DNA of 10,252 nt from Proteiniphilum sp. (GTDB taxonomy: Bacteria > Bacteroidota > Bacteroidia > Bacteroidales > Dysgonomonadaceae), in the NCBI GenBank assembly GCA_016649795.1, contig JAENWZ010000064.1, positions 1 through 10,252 on the forward strand. Direction: 5' to 3'. The position numbers and the translations under genes were made by a program. Under the pieces are notes generated by a model. The model was not told the DNA's origin, did not search any database, and was given only the letters and a program-made list of their open reading frames with translations. Numbering within the stretch: the stretch's first letter is position 1; the number at the start of each line of letters is the position of its first letter. Of the stretch, positions 7,205 through 10,252 are shown piece after piece.

Positions 7205-7212
7205 CAAAGGTA
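7205..7212 (-). promoter_or_regulatory. Bacteroidota -7 element, probable tRNA promoter
   Basis: Read on the minus strand, TACCTTTG matches TAnnTTTG exactly and continues as TACCTTTGCA, a form common in Bacteroidales promoters. The -33 region has only a weak match (GGTTCA). It is 36 bases past the stop of the oxidoreductase at 7248, and transcription would start near 7198, about 80 bases ahead of the first leucine tRNA. It is the best candidate promoter for the tRNA pair. Confidence 0.6.
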
Positions 7213-7247
7213 CAAGTTTTTTTAAATGAACCCCATTTTTTTGCTCT

Positions 7248-8519
7248 TTATTTACTGTCAAACTGCTTTAAATTTAATTTCGGGTCTATTCGCTGTGGTG
7301 TATAGATGATTTCATCCCATGTGATCTTCTCTTGTCTCGAGGCTGCTTCTCTTCCTAAAATAGCAGTAAGGGTAGAGTTACAACCCGACTCAAGCTGGTT
7401 CAGGTATGCTCCGCTCCTGATACTCTCAATAAAGGCTTTTCCTTTGTTAAAATCGGCATCGTCCAGCGATGAAGATGTAGAGCCCTGAGCGATAGACTCG
7501 GGTGTAAGTTCTGAGGCAGATCGCTTCACTCCCGAATCCCATTTGTTTTCGCCTGTAATAAACACTCCTCCGCTGTAGTGTGCCTCAGCTATCCCTTTCG
7601 TCCCTATAAAACGGGCACAGACACCTCCAAACACGTCGGCAAACTTGCAGGAGTGAACAGATACATTCACATCATTGGGGTATTTATAGATCACCTGGTA
7701 ATTGGTCCATGCATTGCCAAAATCGGGGCCTCCTTTCCGGCCACCATCGCCAATGGCATATAACGGGGTGCCGTCGAGAACCCAGTTGCAAACATCAATC
7801 ATATGTATTGCCTGGTCAAGATAAGCTCCTCCCGAAATTTCATGAAAGTGGTAATGGTTACGGATACGCGTCTCATCGTACGACATCCCTTCGTGCGGTA
7901 TAATCTCCGCACCGGAGGAAAAATAGTATAACTGTACCGTAACAATCTCTCCGATATCACCTCTTCTAATCCTCCCCGCCATTTCAGCATAGGGTGTGGC
8001 ATAACGAATCTGAAAACCATCGAAAGCCGTAACAGCGCCACCTATGTTTTTGCCTATGCCCAGAATTTGCTTGCATCCATCAGCGTCCACGGCCAAAGGC
8101 TTCTCACAGTATACATGCTTACCGGCAGCAACAGTTGCTTCCAGTATCTGAGGGTGAGAGTATCCCGGTGATGCAATGACCACAGCATCCACATCTTTGT
8201 TCTCCAGCAAACGAAGATATGCATCGGAACCTGTGAATACTTTATCTTTCGACAATGAGGAATATCCTCTCTTACTGTTCAGTCCGTTGGCAAAATCAAT
8301 ACCATTAAGCAAACGGTCTTCAAAAATATCTGCCAGTGCGGTAATCTGAATATTGGAACTTGACGACATACTGTTCAGAATGCCTGTCGCACGTGAGCCA
8401 CACCCTACTAATCCGATCCTCACAGCGTCGTTATTGCTGGAAGCGAAAACAATTTCCGGTTTCAATACTGTCAGCGTTGATAGAGCAGACACGTTTCTGA
8501 TGAAATTTCTCCTGTTCAT
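7248..8519 (-). CDS. Tat-exported Gfo/Idh/MocA family oxidoreductase (second copy)
   Basis: A 423-residue NAD(P)-dependent oxidoreductase of the Gfo/Idh/MocA family, presumably acting on a sugar or sugar derivative in the periplasm. MNRRNFIRN at the N-terminus is a twin-arginine motif followed by a hydrophobic stretch (SALSTLTVLKP). The Rossmann loop GLVGCGSRATG is at 36-46, VIASPGYSHP at 114-123 and CEKP at 138-141 with the family lysine. YLDQAIHMIDVCNWVLD (233-249) matches the catalytic region, with H239 and D242 as likely active-site residues. The length is normal for exported members. It is clearly a distant paralogue of the enzyme at 5444, not a recent duplicate: the catalytic segments and C-termini differ throughout. 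It has its own promoter at 8551 and is separated from the coupled pair by the tRNA genes. The substrate is unknown. Confidence 0.9.
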   Translation of the reverse strand: MNRRNFIRNVSALSTLTVLKPEIVFASSNNDAVRIGLVGCGSRATGILNSMSSSSNIQITALADIFEDRLLNGIDFANGLNSKRGYSSLSKDKVFTGSDAYLRLLENKDVDAVVIASPGYSHPQILEATVAAGKHVYCEKPLAVDADGCKQILGIGKNIGGAVTAFDGFQIRYATPYAEMAGRIRRGDIGEIVTVQLYYFSSGAEIIPHEGMSYDETRIRNHYHFHEISGGAYLDQAIHMIDVCNWVLDGTPLYAIGDGGRKGGPDFGNAWTNYQVIYKYPNDVNVSVHSCKFADVFGGVCARFIGTKGIAEAHYSGGVFITGENKWDSGVKRSASELTPESIAQGSTSSSLDDADFNKGKAFIESIRSGAYLNQLESGCNSTLTAILGREAASRQEKITWDEIIYTPQRIDPKLNLKQFDSK

Positions 8520-8550
8520 AGTTCTTTTTAATTATTAAAACAATACTTCA

Positions 8551-8583
8551 CAAAGATAAACAATTGAATGAGAAATACACAAA
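8551..8583 (-). promoter_or_regulatory. Promoter of the second oxidoreductase gene
   Basis: On the minus strand a TTTG -33 element (complement of 8580-8583) is followed after 21 bases by TATCTTTG (8551-8558), an exact TAnnTTTG -7 element. Transcription would start near 8544, giving a leader of about 25 bases before the ATG at 8519. The -33 element overlaps the U-tract of the upstream terminator. Confidence 0.7.
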
Positions 8584-8613
8584 AAAGAGAGCTATCCTTC
8601 ACAGACAGCCCCC
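8581..8613 (-). terminator. Intrinsic terminator of the PspC gene
   Basis: The minus-strand RNA folds into a 10-bp stem (8604-8613 with 8587-8596; seven Watson-Crick and three G-U pairs) around a 7-base loop, followed at once by six U residues (8586-8581). It lies 43 bases past the PspC stop codon. Confidence 0.8.
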
Positions 8614-8656
8614 CTTAATCACAATGAAAGTTATATAGAGTGTTTTGAAAAGAGTT

Positions 8657-10252
8657 TCAGACCGATTTGGTTACTTCTGTTTTTTCATTTTCTTCCTCCG
8701 CCGTTTCCACATCGACGGGAACATAGATGCTTGTATAACTCCTGATCCTTTTGCGCACTACTGTCGGCGGTTCATTATTCTTGTACTCGCTCAGGGCATC
8801 ACTTACCTCGATCGTTTTTCCGGCAGGAACAGCAATCTCAACGGTGATACTCTGGTCCCGGAAGCCCTGGCTCACAGGCAGGGACAAGAACTCGGGCAAC
8901 AACAGCAGAGAATCTTTTTGGACGATGATGTAGCTGAATCCCTCCAGATCGGATTTGGCCTCACGCATATCTTTACCGCGGGATGCGGCGATGGTCCGGA
9001 CATGGAACAGTGAATCGCTGCTTTTACGGATATGCAGATTAATTTCCCTGAACAGCAGTGAATCTTCATTCACCGTGGTGTAGGGCAGCTCGTCTATGTC
9101 TAAGCCAATACCATAACCCATCTTAAATTCTGCGTAATCATCGGAATAGGGTTCCAGGTCCACGTACATCTTATTCGATGTGACGGGTGCAATGGCCACA
9201 ATGATCTCTTTGGAACTCTCTTCACTGAATTTATTAGCAACACCGGTCGCAAGCACAGCTGCCGTGGTAAGACCGGCGAACCAAAGGACAGTCGATATGA
9301 TACCGATCACCGGACGAGATTTGGCCTTCATCACACGGCGTACGATCCATACGATAATTGAGACAACAGGTATAAGGATGGTCAGCACCAGTGCGGCAAT
9401 AAGCATACTGGTCTCATAACCAGGATCGATGAACAACGATTTCAACGGAATCAGCTGTGTTCCGGCAACAAGGAATGCGATAAACAAACCTACCATGATC
9501 AGAGCAAATATGCCCACGAAAGAGAAGAAAATAATCTTCAGGAAAATAATCAATCCATTCAGACATCCCGACCTTTGCGGTGGTGAAGATGCGGAGAGAC
9601 GCACTGAAGCTGCGGGAGGTTCCGGCGGCATCCCTGTCGGGGTCACCTTTTCATCACTGTTGTTCACATCAGCAGCTGCGTAAGCTGTTCTGGTTACTGA
9701 AGGGTTCTCGCTTTCAGCACGACTTTTGGCACTCGCCACATTATCGCTAAATCTCTCACGGATGGATTGAATATACTCCTCTTCCCCCATCATCTCCAGC
9801 TTCTGTTTCACAGTCTTCGCCTCGGGAATAATGATCCAGAGAACAATGTAAACAAGCACAACCCCTGCATTGATATTCCAGCTGAAATGCGCATTATCAA
9901 ACAGACGATTTAACGGGAAGAAAGAGATCACACCAATCAGATTCAACATCAGTGGTACAAGGAAAATAATACGAGGAATCCAGGAATCAATCTTGAAGTA
10001 GGCCGCCATTCCACCACAGACACCACCTACAAAGCGATCACTGGGATTACGGTAGAGCCGTTTTGCAACGTTTGAAACGAGCGTTTTCGGTTTCAACACG
10101 ATCCACAATACGATGTAGACCCAGAAGAGAAAACCGAAAAATAGGACGAAGAGTATACGCATCCATACAGGATCGGTTTTGAAATAATTGGCCAGCCCGC
10201 TGCATACACCACCGATAATGCGGTCGTTCGCATTCCTGTAAAGTGAGCGATG
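8657..10252 (-). CDS. Tandem PspC-domain membrane protein, N-terminus beyond the window
   Basis: The frame is open to the right edge (531 residues visible). The ATG at 10162 is internal: the 30 codons before it encode most of a PspC domain (SLYRNANDRIIGGVCSGLAN), so the gene starts outside. Numbering from the edge, PspC domain 1 spans about 3-54 and domain 2 about 64-143 (KRLYRNPSDRFVGGVCGGMA). A charged and proline-rich linker (about 145-228, with PPEPPAAS) follows. Next come three hydrophobic segments near 232-264, 282-304 and 315-336, then a beta-rich C-terminal domain (about 348-516) that looks like a toast-rack-type extracytoplasmic domain and ends in an acidic tail. PspC proteins sit in the inner membrane and relate to envelope stress. 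Bacteroidota members often carry a cytoplasmic N-terminal region and follow a PadR regulator; neither is visible here. Confidence 0.88.
   Translation of the reverse strand, partial: HRSLYRNANDRIIGGVCSGLANYFKTDPVWMRILFVLFFGFLFWVYIVLWIVLKPKTLVSNVAKRLYRNPSDRFVGGVCGGMAAYFKIDSWIPRIIFLVPLMLNLIGVISFFPLNRLFDNAHFSWNINAGVVLVYIVLWIIIPEAKTVKQKLEMMGEEEYIQSIRERFSDNVASAKSRAESENPSVTRTAYAAADVNNSDEKVTPTGMPPEPPAASVRLSASSPPQRSGCLNGLIIFLKIIFFSFVGIFALIMVGLFIAFLVAGTQLIPLKSLFIDPGYETSMLIAALVLTILIPVVSIIVWIVRRVMKAKSRPVIGIISTVLWFAGLTTAAVLATGVANKFSEESSKEIIVAIAPVTSNKMYVDLEPYSDDYAEFKMGYGIGLDIDELPYTTVNEDSLLFREINLHIRKSSDSLFHVRTIAASRGKDMREAKSDLEGFSYIIVQKDSLLLLPEFLSLPVSQGFRDQSITVEIAVPAGKTIEVSDALSEYKNNEPPTVVRKRIRSYTSIYVPVDVETAEEENEKTEVTKSV

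Noticed and set aside
7213..7247. Possible terminator hairpin AAATG/CATTT after the second oxidoreductase
   Set aside because: The stem is only 5 bp and AT-rich, and on the minus strand it is followed by A residues rather than U.
8645..9013. 122-codon plus-strand ORF antisense to the PspC gene
   Set aside because: It lies opposite the conserved C-terminal domain and terminator side of the PspC gene and has no protein-like features of its own.

Overview
The window looks like a chromosomal segment of a Bacteroidota organism, most likely order Bacteroidales (a Dysgonomonadaceae-like genome would fit). The reasons are the TAnnTTTG-type -7 promoter elements, the lack of Shine-Dalgarno sequences, signal peptides ending in A-Q or G-Q, a barrel-less protein combining an MG2-like region with a TonB plug domain, paired Tat-exported Gfo/Idh/MocA oxidoreductases with a DUF1080 lipoprotein, and a PspC protein with a long C-terminal domain. 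The family and order assignment is inference. The first 330 bases and the 1879-2024 spacer are visibly more AT-rich than the genes to the right.

Layout: (a) 1-326, plus strand: the last 56 codons of an unidentified protein, then a 36-codon reading frame that is a signal peptide with almost no mature part, probably a truncated gene. (b) 337-1878, minus strand: an acyl-CoA dehydrogenase. Its spacer with the next, divergent gene carries a 28-bp imperfect palindrome and a second, smaller dyad. (c) 2061-4718, plus strand: a large exported protein with an N-terminal MG2-like domain and a C-terminal TonB plug-like domain but no beta-barrel. (d) 4755-6796, minus strand: a translationally coupled pair (4-base ATGA overlap), a Tat-exported Gfo/Idh/MocA oxidoreductase followed by a DUF1080 (3-keto-disaccharide hydrolase family) lipoprotein. 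(e) 6938-7116, minus strand: two tandem leucine tRNAs, anticodons CAG then GAG. (f) 7248-8519, minus strand: a second Tat-exported Gfo/Idh/MocA oxidoreductase with its own promoter. (g) 8657 to the right edge, minus strand: a membrane protein with two tandem PspC domains, cut off by the window, ending in a clear intrinsic terminator.

The most coherent functional theme is 4755-8519: two exported dehydrogenases of the family that can oxidise sugar hydroxyls to keto groups, next to a hydrolase family that acts on 3-keto-glycosides. Together they suggest periplasmic oxidation and cleavage of glycosides. The rest appears to be ordinary housekeeping or envelope content. I found no CRISPR array, transposase, phage gene or obvious defence system. 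The less expected signals are the orphan signal-peptide ORF, the palindrome upstream of the acyl-CoA dehydrogenase, and a terminator whose U-tract runs into the next gene's -33 promoter element.
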